NCBI GenBank assembly: GCA_046086225.1
Contig: JBJSXF010000071.1
Span: 1 to 5,526 of the forward strand
Source of the DNA: JBJSXF01 sp046086225
GTDB taxonomy: Bacteria; Actinomycetota; Acidimicrobiia; IMCC26256; PALSA-610
Direction of reading: 5' to 3'
Length of the DNA: 5,526 nucleotides
The position numbers were made by a program, and so were the translations under genes. This document shows positions 1 to 5,108 of this stretch, one piece after another (within the stretch, counting starts at the first letter, position 1; each line of letters opens with the position of its first letter). Below the pieces are notes generated by a model. The model was not told the origin of the DNA. It searched no databases and saw only the letters and a program-made list of their open reading frames with translations.

Positions 1-1
1 C

Positions 2-169
2 ACCGACGCCGGTCGGGAGCTGATCGACCGCATGCTCGCCGACGGGGCGATCGAGGTCCGGCCCGGCGACGACGATCCCGGGGCGATCGAGCTGATGCAC
101 AAGCTCTCCAAGAAGTCGCGCAAGCGCTGGCCCGAGACCGCCGTACCCGAGCCCCGCCTCGGCGTCTGA
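2..169 (+). CDS. C-terminal fragment of an unidentified protein, possibly F420 hydrogenase/dehydrogenase beta-subunit-like
   Basis: This is the last 55 codons of a gene that enters from the left edge, read from base 2 and ending at TGA 167-169. The frame begins TDAGRELIDRMLADGAIEV, continues through an acidic DDDPGAIEL stretch and ends in a basic segment (HKLSKKSRKRWP) and a short PEPRLGV tail. The pattern of an 'RT/TDxGxEL' helix, an 'AGAIE' turn, 'DDPGAIELMHKL' and a basic 'SRKRWP' end resembles, from memory, the C-termini of actinobacterial FrhB/FdhB-type proteins. These are flavin and iron-sulfur proteins that use coenzyme F420. None of the catalytic or cluster-binding region is present, so the identification is a guess; that the reading frame is coding is more secure. 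It converges on the minus-strand kinase-like gene with 30 bases between the stop codons. Confidence 0.5.
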   Translation, partial: TDAGRELIDRMLADGAIEVRPGDDDPGAIELMHKLSKKSRKRWPETAVPEPRLGV

Positions 170-199
170 GGCTGCGAACCACCCCCTGCGCCGGAAGGC

Positions 200-907
200 T
201 CAGATCATCGGCCAGGGGTAGCAGTGGTGCCCGGGATCGGGCTCGGGGAAGATCCCCGACGCGAGCAGGGCCCGCACCCGAGCGCCGAGGGCGTCATGTT
301 CGAAGCGATCGAGCAGCCCACCCAGGTCCGCGTCGAGCCCACCCGTCGCAAGTTCCTCGGCCAGGCGGGCGAGATCATCGGTGACCGCGGACGGGACCGG
401 CTCACCGCCGAAATCCCAGATGACCGTGCGCAGCTTCCACTGGGCGTGGAAGCACAGACCGTGGTCGATGCCGAAGATCCGACCGTCGGTCGCGGCCTCC
501 AGGCAGTGCCCGCCCTTGCGGTCGGCATTGTTGACCACGATGTCGAACGCCGCCATCCGGCGCAGATCCTCACCGCGCTCCTCGAGCAAGGCGAAGTAGT
601 GCCGGTCGGGGTCGTGCTCGACGTAGCGCTGCACCATCCCGAGGCCGAAGGGCCCGTCGCGCAGCACCGTGTCGGGGACGAGGTCCCAGCCCAGGGCACG
701 CGAGACGACACCGGCCGCCGCTTCGCGGCGGCAGAGGGTGCCCGTCGGGAAATCCCAGAGCGGGCGCTCACCGCGCTGGGGCTTGTAGATCGCGAGGAGC
801 TCGTCACTCCCGATCGTCAGGTTGACGAGGAGCGTCGCGTTCGACGACCAGGGCATCCGGCCGAGGACCTCGACCTCACCGTGCGCGAGCAGCTCGGCGA
901 TCGTCAC
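200..907 (-). CDS. SCO1664-family PI3/PI4-kinase-like protein
   Basis: This 235-residue protein starts at GTG 905-907 and ends at TGA 200-202. It matches, from memory, the actinobacterial SCO1664 family (TIGR03843; Rv2133c type), which has a reduced PI3/PI4-kinase-like fold. Visible kinase-type elements in order are an N-terminal strand region (SNATLLVNL, 22-30), a lysine in AIYKPQRGERPLWDFP (K42, probable ATP-phosphate contact), a catalytic-loop-like NNADRKGGH (126-134) and a metal-binding-like IDHG (147-150) in place of DFG. Length is normal for the family. No signal peptide or membrane segment is seen, so it should be cytosolic. It is the last gene of the operon, 15 bases after the DUF3090 stop, and has no clear Shine-Dalgarno sequence. 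The start is supported because the family's conserved region begins within about 20 residues of it. The substrate is unknown; it could phosphorylate or adenylylate a small molecule or a protein. Confidence 0.85.
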   Translation of the reverse strand: MTIAELLAHGEVEVLGRMPWSSNATLLVNLTIGSDELLAIYKPQRGERPLWDFPTGTLCRREAAAGVVSRALGWDLVPDTVLRDGPFGLGMVQRYVEHDPDRHYFALLEERGEDLRRMAAFDIVVNNADRKGGHCLEAATDGRIFGIDHGLCFHAQWKLRTVIWDFGGEPVPSAVTDDLARLAEELATGGLDADLGGLLDRFEHDALGARVRALLASGIFPEPDPGHHCYPWPMI

Positions 908-922
908 CGCGAGGCCGAGCGC

Positions 923-1420
923 TCAGTTGAGACGCGGGCACACGTGACCCGCCGGATCCATCGGGAACTCGCAGAGCGGGCAGTCGGGCCGACCCGACTC
1001 CACCGCGGCCGTGCCCCCGCGGGCCATGGCCCGCACCTGGGGCCGGGTCGCGTACAGACGGGCGACGAAGCCCTCGGCCTCCGCGTCGGCCGGCCCCTCT
1101 TCGTCGGCTGATTCCCGCAGTTCGATGAGCACGAGACGACGCTCGGCGTCGTAGCCGATGCCGATGAGCCGCGCCCGGAACAGCGGTTCGTCGGCCGTCA
1201 CCGTCACCGGATCGGGTATCGGCTCCTCGGGATCGTCGTCGGCCAGTCGGTCGAGGAACTGCCCGGCCTCGGTGACGAGCATCCGGACCTGCTCCTTTTC
1301 GACCAGGACCGAGAGCATCGCCTCGCCCTTGCGGGCCTGGATGACGAACGTTCGTCGACCGGGCACCCCGAACGCGCCCGCGCCGATCGCGTCGACCGGA
1401 TCGAACTCGATCGCGCTCAC
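923..1420 (-). CDS. DUF3090 family protein with C-terminal zinc-binding-like motif
   Basis: This 165-residue protein of unknown function belongs to the actinobacterial DUF3090 family (TIGR03847; Rv2134c type). The N-terminal two thirds are beta-rich: FGVPGRRTFVIQARKG (17-32), then SVLVEKEQVRMLV (37-49), an acidic linker (DDDPEEPIPDP), FRARLIGIGYD (81-91) and LVLIELRE (96-103). After a second acidic stretch and a helix around 118-134 (FVARLYATRPQVRAMA), the protein ends in CPLC-8-HVCPR (C147, C150, H159, C161), a compact CxxC/HxC set that probably binds zinc. The start GTG 1418-1420 overlaps the upstream phosphatase stop in a GTGA tetranucleotide, so translation is probably coupled. A purine-rich GGGGGA (minus strand, 1430-1435) lies 9 bases before it and may serve as the ribosome site. 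Family assignment is firm; biochemical function is not known to me. Confidence 0.9.
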   Translation of the reverse strand: MSAIEFDPVDAIGAGAFGVPGRRTFVIQARKGEAMLSVLVEKEQVRMLVTEAGQFLDRLADDDPEEPIPDPVTVTADEPLFRARLIGIGYDAERRLVLIELRESADEEGPADAEAEGFVARLYATRPQVRAMARGGTAAVESGRPDCPLCEFPMDPAGHVCPRLN

Positions 1421-2121
1421 GGCGCCGATTCCCCCGTGGTGGCGTCCGAGCCGGACCCGTCGGCGGACCCGGCGCCGGACCCGTCGGTCGGCGGGGGCAC
1501 GAGATCGTCGAGCCCGCCGGTGTCGTTGTGCTTCACCAGCATGATCCCGTGATCGGACACGTCGAGGACCGTCGTCGACGCCGGGGCCACGTGCAGCCGC
1601 TGGAAGAGGTCGAGATGCAGGCCGGTGTAGTGAGCGATCGCCGACTTGATGGGGTCGGCGTGTCCGACGACCACGACCGTCTCGCCCGGGTGGTCGGCGA
1701 TGACCCCGTCGAGCGCGGCGACGGTGCGGGCCTGCATCTCCCGGATCGACTCACCGCCGGGGAAGCGGGCCCGCGACGGGGCGGTCTGCACGACCTTCCA
1801 CTCGGGAGTTGTGGCCAGCTCGGCGATCGCACCCCCGGTCCACTCCCCGTAATCGGCCTCGATCACACCCGGGAGGGAGACGACCGGCAGCCCGTGCGGC
1901 GCGGCGATGCGCTCGGCGGTCTGCACGGTGCGCTCGATCGGGCTCGCGTAGACCGCCACGACCGGCAGGCGGGCGATCCGTCCCGCCGCCGCCTCGGCCT
2001 GCGCGACACCCTGCTCCGAGAGCGGGATGCCGGGCCGGCGCCCGGAGAGCAGCGGTCCGGTCTGGGCGGTGACCCCGTGCCGGACGAGCACCAGCCGGGT
2101 CGACTTCGGGGCATCGGCCAT
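1417..2121 (-). CDS. MSMEG_4193-family histidine phosphatase / putative phosphomutase
   Basis: This 234-residue member of the histidine phosphatase (phosphoglycerate mutase-like) superfamily matches the actinobacterial MSMEG_4193 family (TIGR03848; Rv2135c type). The active-site set is complete: LVRHG with nucleophile H15, SPIERTVQTAE with R64, the EADYGEW acid region (E89), GGESIREMQ (E124) and VVGHADP with the second histidine H154. It should therefore remove or transfer a phosphate through a phosphohistidine; the substrate is unknown. I chose ATG 2119-2121 rather than the GTG at 2158-2160. A TAACCT -10 hexamer sits exactly 7 bases upstream of the ATG, and the longer start would add 13 residues that look like translated promoter. 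After the catalytic domain comes a proline, glycine, serine and aspartate-rich tail (about 209-234) that looks disordered. It is the first gene of a three-gene operon with DUF3090 and the kinase-like gene, and is divergent from the DUF3151 gene. Confidence 0.9.
   Translation of the reverse strand: MADAPKSTRLVLVRHGVTAQTGPLLSGRRPGIPLSEQGVAQAEAAAGRIARLPVVAVYASPIERTVQTAERIAAPHGLPVVSLPGVIEADYGEWTGGAIAELATTPEWKVVQTAPSRARFPGGESIREMQARTVAALDGVIADHPGETVVVVGHADPIKSAIAHYTGLHLDLFQRLHVAPASTTVLDVSDHGIMLVKHNDTGGLDDLVPPPTDGSGAGSADGSGSDATTGESAP
1451..1487 (-). repeat. In-frame 24-bp-spaced direct repeat encoding a DGSG-rich tail
   Basis: The 13-base word CCGGACCCGTCGG (plus strand) occurs at 1451-1463 and again at 1475-1487, exactly 24 bases apart. 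Within the minus-strand phosphatase this gives an eight-residue period (DGSGAGSA then DGSGSDAT). It looks like a small coding duplication that lengthened a flexible C-terminal tail; it lies outside the catalytic domain. Confidence 0.7.
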
Positions 2122-2128
2122 CGGAGCG

Positions 2129-2134
2129 AGGTTA
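2129..2134 (-). promoter_or_regulatory. -10 element (TAACCT) for the phosphatase/DUF3090/kinase-like operon
   Basis: On the minus strand TAACCT fits the actinobacterial TANNNT -10 pattern. It is followed by 7 bases and then ATG 2119-2121, so transcription would begin at or next to the A of the start codon, giving a leaderless mRNA. No -35 hexamer is recognisable at 16-19 bases upstream. The element supports the ATG over the upstream GTG as the true start. Confidence 0.6.
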
Positions 2135-2149
2135 CCGGGGGCCGTCCCG

Positions 2150-2155
2150 TACGCT
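2150..2155 (+). promoter_or_regulatory. -10 element (TACGCT) for the DUF3151 gene
   Basis: TACGCT fits TANNNT and is followed by 7 bases and then GTG 2163-2165, the spacing expected for a leaderless transcript. It is 15 bases from the opposing -10 element of the minus-strand operon, so the two promoters share the same 41-base gap and RNA polymerase footprints would overlap. No clear -35 element is visible. Confidence 0.55.
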
Positions 2156-2162
2156 CCCACGC

Positions 2163-2606
2163 GTGACCGGCGTCGGCTTCACTCCCACCGGACCTCCCGA
2201 GACCGTCCTGCCTTCGGAACCCGAGGCCGCGCTCGAGGCGCTGCGGGCCGCGCTCGCGCAGCCCATCGAGGGTCGCCGCGACGCGGTGAGCGACGTCTGC
2301 GCGCGCTGGCCGACGTTCCTCGACGCGTGGGCGCGACTCGGCGAGCTCGCTCGCGACGACGTCGAGGCGTACGCCGCGTTCCGGGTCGGTTATCACCGCG
2401 GCCTCGACCGTCTCCGCCAGGCCGGATGGCGCGGCTCGGGCTACGTGCGCTGGGGCGTCGAGACCAACCGCGGCTTCCTCCGCGCGCTCGACGGCCTCCG
2501 GGCGTCGGCCGAGGCGATCGGTGAGAGCGAAGAGGCCCGCCGGTGTGCCGAGTTCCTGCGCCAGCTCGATCCCGGATGGCCGGGCTCGGCCTCGGGTCGC
2601 GGGTAG
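2163..2606 (+). CDS. DUF3151 family protein
   Basis: This 147-residue protein of unknown function matches the actinobacterial DUF3151 family. Recognisable features are the N-terminal PPETVLP (11-17), a helical region beginning DAWARLGELA (54-63), the signature GYHRGLDRLRQAGWRG (76-91), then NRGFLRALDGL (102-112), AIGESEEARRC (118-128) and a terminal FLRQLDP. The protein looks all-helical, soluble and without signal peptide, and its helix pairs are loosely reminiscent of TPR-type packing, though I cannot show this. The GTG start is supported by a TACGCT -10 hexamer 7 bases upstream. It may share a transcript with GDP-mannose dehydratase, which starts 11 bases after its stop. However, that gene also has its own candidate promoter inside this gene's end, so a functional link is uncertain. 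Confidence 0.88.
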   Translation: MTGVGFTPTGPPETVLPSEPEAALEALRAALAQPIEGRRDAVSDVCARWPTFLDAWARLGELARDDVEAYAAFRVGYHRGLDRLRQAGWRGSGYVRWGVETNRGFLRALDGLRASAEAIGESEEARRCAEFLRQLDPGWPGSASGRG

Positions 2607-2609
2607 CGT
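2604..2609 (+). promoter_or_regulatory. Candidate -10 element (TAGCGT) for GDP-mannose dehydratase
   Basis: TAGCGT fits TANNNT and lies 8 bases before GTG 2618-2620. Its first three bases are the TAG stop codon of the DUF3151 gene. The arrangement would allow GDP-mannose dehydratase to be made from its own near-leaderless transcript. Because TAG is there for another reason, this match is weaker evidence than the others. Confidence 0.4.
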
Positions 2610-2617
2610 CCCGCTCC

Positions 2618-3601
2618 GTGAAGCGCGCACTCATCACCGGGATCACCGGACAGGACGGTCGGCACCTCTCGCAGTTCCTGACCGGCAAGGGGTACCAAGT
2701 CTTCGGGCTCGTCCACGGCCAGGCGAACCCGAAGATCGGGATCGTCACCGCCGAGAACCCGGCGCTCGAGTTGGTCGAAGGCGACCTGCGCGACCTCTCG
2801 TCACTCATCGCGGTCGTCGAGCAGGTGCAACCCGACGAGGTCTACAACCTGGGCGCGATCAGTTTCGTGCAGGTCTCGTTCAAGCAGGCCGAACTCACCG
2901 CGGAGATCACCGGCCTCGGCGTGCTGCGCATGCTCGAGGCGGTCCGGATCGTGGGCGGCTCCGAGAACAATCCGATCCGCTTCTACCAGGCCTCGTCCTC
3001 CGAGATGTTCGGCAAGGTGCACGAGGTACCCCAGCGGGAGATCACTCCGTTCCACCCCCGGTCGCCCTACGGGGTGGCCAAGGTGTTCGGCCACTACACG
3101 ACGCTCAACTACCGCGAGGCCTACGGCATCCACGGCAGCAGCGGGATCCTCTTCAACCACGAGGGCCCCAAGCGCGGCCTCGAGTTCGTCACCCGCAAGG
3201 TCACCAACTCGGTCGCCCGCATCAAACTCGGCCTCCAGGACGAGATCAGCCTCGGCAACCTCGACGCCTCGCGCGACTGGGGCTACGCGGGCGACTACGT
3301 CGAGGCCATGTGGATGATGCTCCAGCAGGACGAGCCCGACGACTACGTGATCGCCACGGGCGAGACCCACACGATCCGCGAGTTGCTCGACGTCTCCTTC
3401 CGGCACGCCGGCATCGACGATTGGTCGCGCTACGTGAAGCAGGACCCCCGCTTCATGCGACCGTCGGAGGTCGACCTCCTCATCGGCGACGCCTCGAAGG
3501 CCCACGAGCGGCTGGGCTGGAAACCGCGGGTCGGTTTCGAGGAGCTCGTGCGGATGATGTACGAGAACGACCTCGCCGAGGAGAGCGCCAAGGCCCGCTG
3601 A
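2618..3601 (+). CDS. gmd: GDP-mannose 4,6-dehydratase
   Basis: This 327-residue short-chain dehydrogenase of the extended type should convert GDP-mannose to GDP-4-keto-6-deoxymannose, the precursor of GDP-fucose, GDP-rhamnose and similar sugars for glycans. An N-terminal Rossmann motif GITGQDG (8-14) binds the dinucleotide. The catalytic set is S127 and E129 in SSSEMFG with Y151 and K155 in SPYGVAK. Other family signatures are NHEGPKRG (180-187), FVTRKVT, LGNLDASRDWGYAGDYVEAMW, and near the end RPSEVDLLIGD and LGWKP. Start GTG 2618-2620 places the Rossmann strand at residue 4; an in-frame upstream start at 2543 would add a nonsense-like extension inside the DUF3151 gene. Two oddities: the usual arginine pair after the second strand (IIRRSS in classical enzymes) is replaced by LVHGQANPK (31-39), and NLAAQSHV is NLGAISFV (77-84). 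No fucose synthase or other sugar-nucleotide gene is adjacent. Confidence 0.93.
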   Translation: MKRALITGITGQDGRHLSQFLTGKGYQVFGLVHGQANPKIGIVTAENPALELVEGDLRDLSSLIAVVEQVQPDEVYNLGAISFVQVSFKQAELTAEITGLGVLRMLEAVRIVGGSENNPIRFYQASSSEMFGKVHEVPQREITPFHPRSPYGVAKVFGHYTTLNYREAYGIHGSSGILFNHEGPKRGLEFVTRKVTNSVARIKLGLQDEISLGNLDASRDWGYAGDYVEAMWMMLQQDEPDDYVIATGETHTIRELLDVSFRHAGIDDWSRYVKQDPRFMRPSEVDLLIGDASKAHERLGWKPRVGFEELVRMMYENDLAEESAKAR

Positions 3602-3613
3602 CGCGGCGTCGGC
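3597..3613. terminator. Candidate short hairpin between convergent gmd and nitronate monooxygenase genes
   Basis: GCTGACG (3597-3603) can pair with CGTCGGC (3607-3613) around a CGG loop, with one T-G wobble on the plus-strand transcript and a C-A mismatch on the other. It covers the gmd stop and most of the 14-base convergent gap. There is no T-run on either side, so it would have to act as a U-less terminator, and in DNA this GC-rich such stems arise by chance. Confidence 0.25.
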
Positions 3614-3615
3614 CC

Positions 3616-4578
3616 TCAGACCGTCGTTGCCGCCCGGCCGAGCGCCGCCTCGGCCTCGGCCACGATCCGCCGAACGATGTCACCGGCGGGCTCGAGCGCG
3701 TCGATCGCGCCCACGCCCTGCCCGGCCGGATAGCACTCGCGATCGGGGTCGACCGGGGTGTGCTCGTCGCCCCCGAGGTGCAGTGCGTTCGCCTCGAAGG
3801 CCCGGCCCATCTGCTCCGGGAACGGCCGCACCTCCTCGGGGTGCTCCTCCACGTGGCGGGTCCAGTCGTTGCGGATCGCCCGGAGGGTCTTGCCGGTGAA
3901 GCCCCGGCTGATCACCGTGTCGTCCTCCTGGGCGCCGAGGAGCGCGTCCTTGTAGCCGGGCACCGTGCGCGCCTCGGGGCTCGCGATGAACCGGGTGCCG
4001 AGCCACACGCCGTCGGCCCCGAGCGCAAGGGCCGCGGCCAGACCCCGGCCGTCGAAGATGCCCCCGGCCGCGACGACGGGAATGTCGGCCCCGACCGCAT
4101 CCACGATCTGGGGCACGAGGGGCATGGTGGCGACCGTGCCGGTGTGACCGCCCGCCTCGGTGCCCTGGGCGATCACGAGGTCGCAGCCGGCCTCGCGCGC
4201 CGCGATCGCGTGCCGCACCTTCCCGCACATGCTCGCCACGATCACGTTGCCCGCGTGGAGCACCTCGATCACGTCACGCGGCACACCGAGCCCGGCGACG
4301 AAGAGCGTCGCTCCCCCGGCCACGATCCGGCGGGCGTCCTCCAACATCCGGTTCGGGAGGGCGGCGAGCAGGTCGACCCCGAACGGCCGGTCGGTGCGCT
4401 CGCGCACTGCGGCCATCTCGGCTTCGAGCTCCTCGGAACCCATCGTGGCCGCCCCGAGCGTGCCGATGCCGCCTGCCTCGGAGACCGCGGCGACGAGTCG
4501 GTGGTACGAGACCCCGCCCATTCCCGCGAGCATCACCGGGTGCTCGATCCCCAACATCTCGGTCAGTCGTGTCCGCAC
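3616..4578 (-). CDS. Nitronate monooxygenase-family FMN enzyme (2-nitropropane dioxygenase type)
   Basis: This 320-residue TIM-barrel flavoprotein is expected to bind FMN and oxidise alkyl nitronates to carbonyl compounds and nitrite, a detoxifying reaction. The N-terminus RTRLTEMLGIEHPVMLAGM is the usual first strand with the flavin-contacting 'P-x-M-x-x-G-M' segment. VAAVSEAGGIGTLGAA (29-44) follows, then the catalytic-loop signature AQGTEAGGHTG with H145. The phosphate-binding AAGGIFDGRG (170-179) and GADGVWLGTRF (188-197) come next, and the C-terminal PAGQGVGAID (284-293). Length and motif order are normal. FabK-type enoyl-ACP reductases share this fold, but the AQGxEAGGH motif and the long C-terminal region favour the nitronate monooxygenase group; the true substrate is uncertain. 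Start GTG 4576-4578 is preceded by a GAAACT hexamer with a 7-base spacer. It is a single-gene unit, divergent from purE and convergent with gmd. Confidence 0.9.
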   Translation of the reverse strand: MRTRLTEMLGIEHPVMLAGMGGVSYHRLVAAVSEAGGIGTLGAATMGSEELEAEMAAVRERTDRPFGVDLLAALPNRMLEDARRIVAGGATLFVAGLGVPRDVIEVLHAGNVIVASMCGKVRHAIAAREAGCDLVIAQGTEAGGHTGTVATMPLVPQIVDAVGADIPVVAAGGIFDGRGLAAALALGADGVWLGTRFIASPEARTVPGYKDALLGAQEDDTVISRGFTGKTLRAIRNDWTRHVEEHPEEVRPFPEQMGRAFEANALHLGGDEHTPVDPDRECYPAGQGVGAIDALEPAGDIVRRIVAEAEAALGRAATTV

Positions 4579-4585
4579 GGCCCCG

Positions 4586-4591
4586 AGTTTC
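4586..4591 (-). promoter_or_regulatory. Candidate -10 element (GAAACT) for nitronate monooxygenase gene
   Basis: On the minus strand GAAACT keeps the two most important -10 positions (A at position 2, T at position 6) but has G instead of the first T. It ends 7 bases before GTG 4576-4578, the same spacing seen at other starts in the window. A TTGCTC word (minus strand, 4610-4615) lies 18 bases upstream and partly resembles a -35 box; it overlaps the start of purE. Confidence 0.4.
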
Positions 4592-4594
4592 CGT

Positions 4595-4600
4595 TACCGT
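4595..4600 (+). promoter_or_regulatory. -10 element (TACCGT) for purE
   Basis: TACCGT fits TANNNT and ends 7 bases before GTG 4608-4610, consistent with a leaderless purE mRNA. It lies within a direct repeat CCGTT-A-CCGTT (4591-4601). Only 3 bases separate it from the opposing -10 element of the nitronate monooxygenase gene, so both promoters cannot be occupied at once. No -35 box is evident; its position would fall inside the neighbouring gene. Confidence 0.5.
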
Positions 4601-4607
4601 TGACCGG

Positions 4608-5105
4608 GTGAGCAAGCCGCTCGTCGGGGTGATCATGGGCAGCGACTCCGATCTGCCCGTCATGCGGGGTGCCGCCGACGCTCTCGCCGAGTTCGGGGTC
4701 GCCCACGAGATCCGGGTGATCTCGGCGCACCGAACGCCCGACGCCATGGTCGAGTACGCCCGGACCGCCGTCGACCGTGGCCTACGGGTGATCGTGGCCG
4801 GAGCCGGCGGGGCCGCCCACCTGCCCGGGATGACCGCGTCGATGACGCCCCTGCCGGTCATCGGCGTGCCGGTCCCGCTCGCCCACCTCAACGGCCTCGA
4901 CTCGCTGCTCTCCATCGTGCAGATGCCCGCCGGCATCCCCGTGGCGACCGTGGCCGTGGGCAACGCCCGCAACGCCGGGCTCCTCGCCGTTCGGATCCTC
5001 GCCACGTCCGACGATGCGCTGCGCACTGCCCTCGAGCGCCACCAGGCCGACCTCGCCGACACCGTGCGGGCGAAGGACGCCCGGGTGCGCGGCGCAGCCG
5101 ACTGA
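4608..5105 (+). CDS. purE: N5-carboxyaminoimidazole ribonucleotide mutase (class I PurE)
   Basis: This 165-residue cytosolic enzyme of de novo purine synthesis converts N5-CAIR to CAIR, normally after PurK. Hallmarks are VGVIMGSDSDLPVM (6-19), which holds the substrate phosphate, and VISAHRTPD (37-45) with catalytic H41. The glycine-rich loop AGAGGAAHLPGM (64-75) and NGLDSLLSIVQMPAGIPVAT (95-114) follow. The SAHRTP and AAHLPGM sequences match bacterial class I PurE, and the length is usual. I chose GTG 4608-4610 over the in-frame upstream start near 4569. The -10 hexamer 7 bases before it fits a leaderless mRNA, and the extra 13 residues would lie over the divergent promoter and the start of the neighbouring gene. 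purK is not adjacent in the visible sequence, so purE stands alone here. Its stop is 3 bases from the stop of the convergent permease gene. Confidence 0.96.
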   Translation: MSKPLVGVIMGSDSDLPVMRGAADALAEFGVAHEIRVISAHRTPDAMVEYARTAVDRGLRVIVAGAGGAAHLPGMTASMTPLPVIGVPVPLAHLNGLDSLLSIVQMPAGIPVATVAVGNARNAGLLAVRILATSDDALRTALERHQADLADTVRAKDARVRGAAD

Positions 5106-5108
5106 CCG

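Noticed and set aside
156..172. Inverted repeat GCCTC-7-GAGGC across the stop of the first gene as a terminator
   Set aside because: Only five base pairs, a seven-base loop and no T-run; expected by chance in GC-rich DNA.
224..1111. A 295-codon plus-strand frame antisense to the kinase-like and DUF3090 genes
   Set aside because: Low-complexity composition and no motif, while the minus strand encodes two conserved families here.
2122..2160. Upstream GTG start for the phosphatase, adding 13 residues
   Set aside because: It would translate through the -10 element, and the ATG at 2121 has correct leaderless spacing and lies just before the RHG strand.
1528..2166. A 212-codon plus-strand frame antisense to the phosphatase gene
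   Set aside because: The minus strand carries all histidine-phosphatase motifs in order; the antisense product is Arg/Gly/Asp-rich and unrecognisable.
2801..3505. A 234-codon minus-strand frame antisense to gmd
   Set aside because: Rich in Val, Asp, Glu, Ala and His, as expected from reading GC-rich codons on the reverse strand; gmd is certain on the plus strand.
2521..4611. A very long plus-strand open frame (about 696 codons) running through gmd and across the nitronate monooxygenase gene
   Set aside because: Its product is Arg/Pro/Gly/Ala-rich with no family motif, and it overlaps two clearly recognisable enzymes in other frames. Stops are scarce in DNA this GC-rich, so such shadows are expected.
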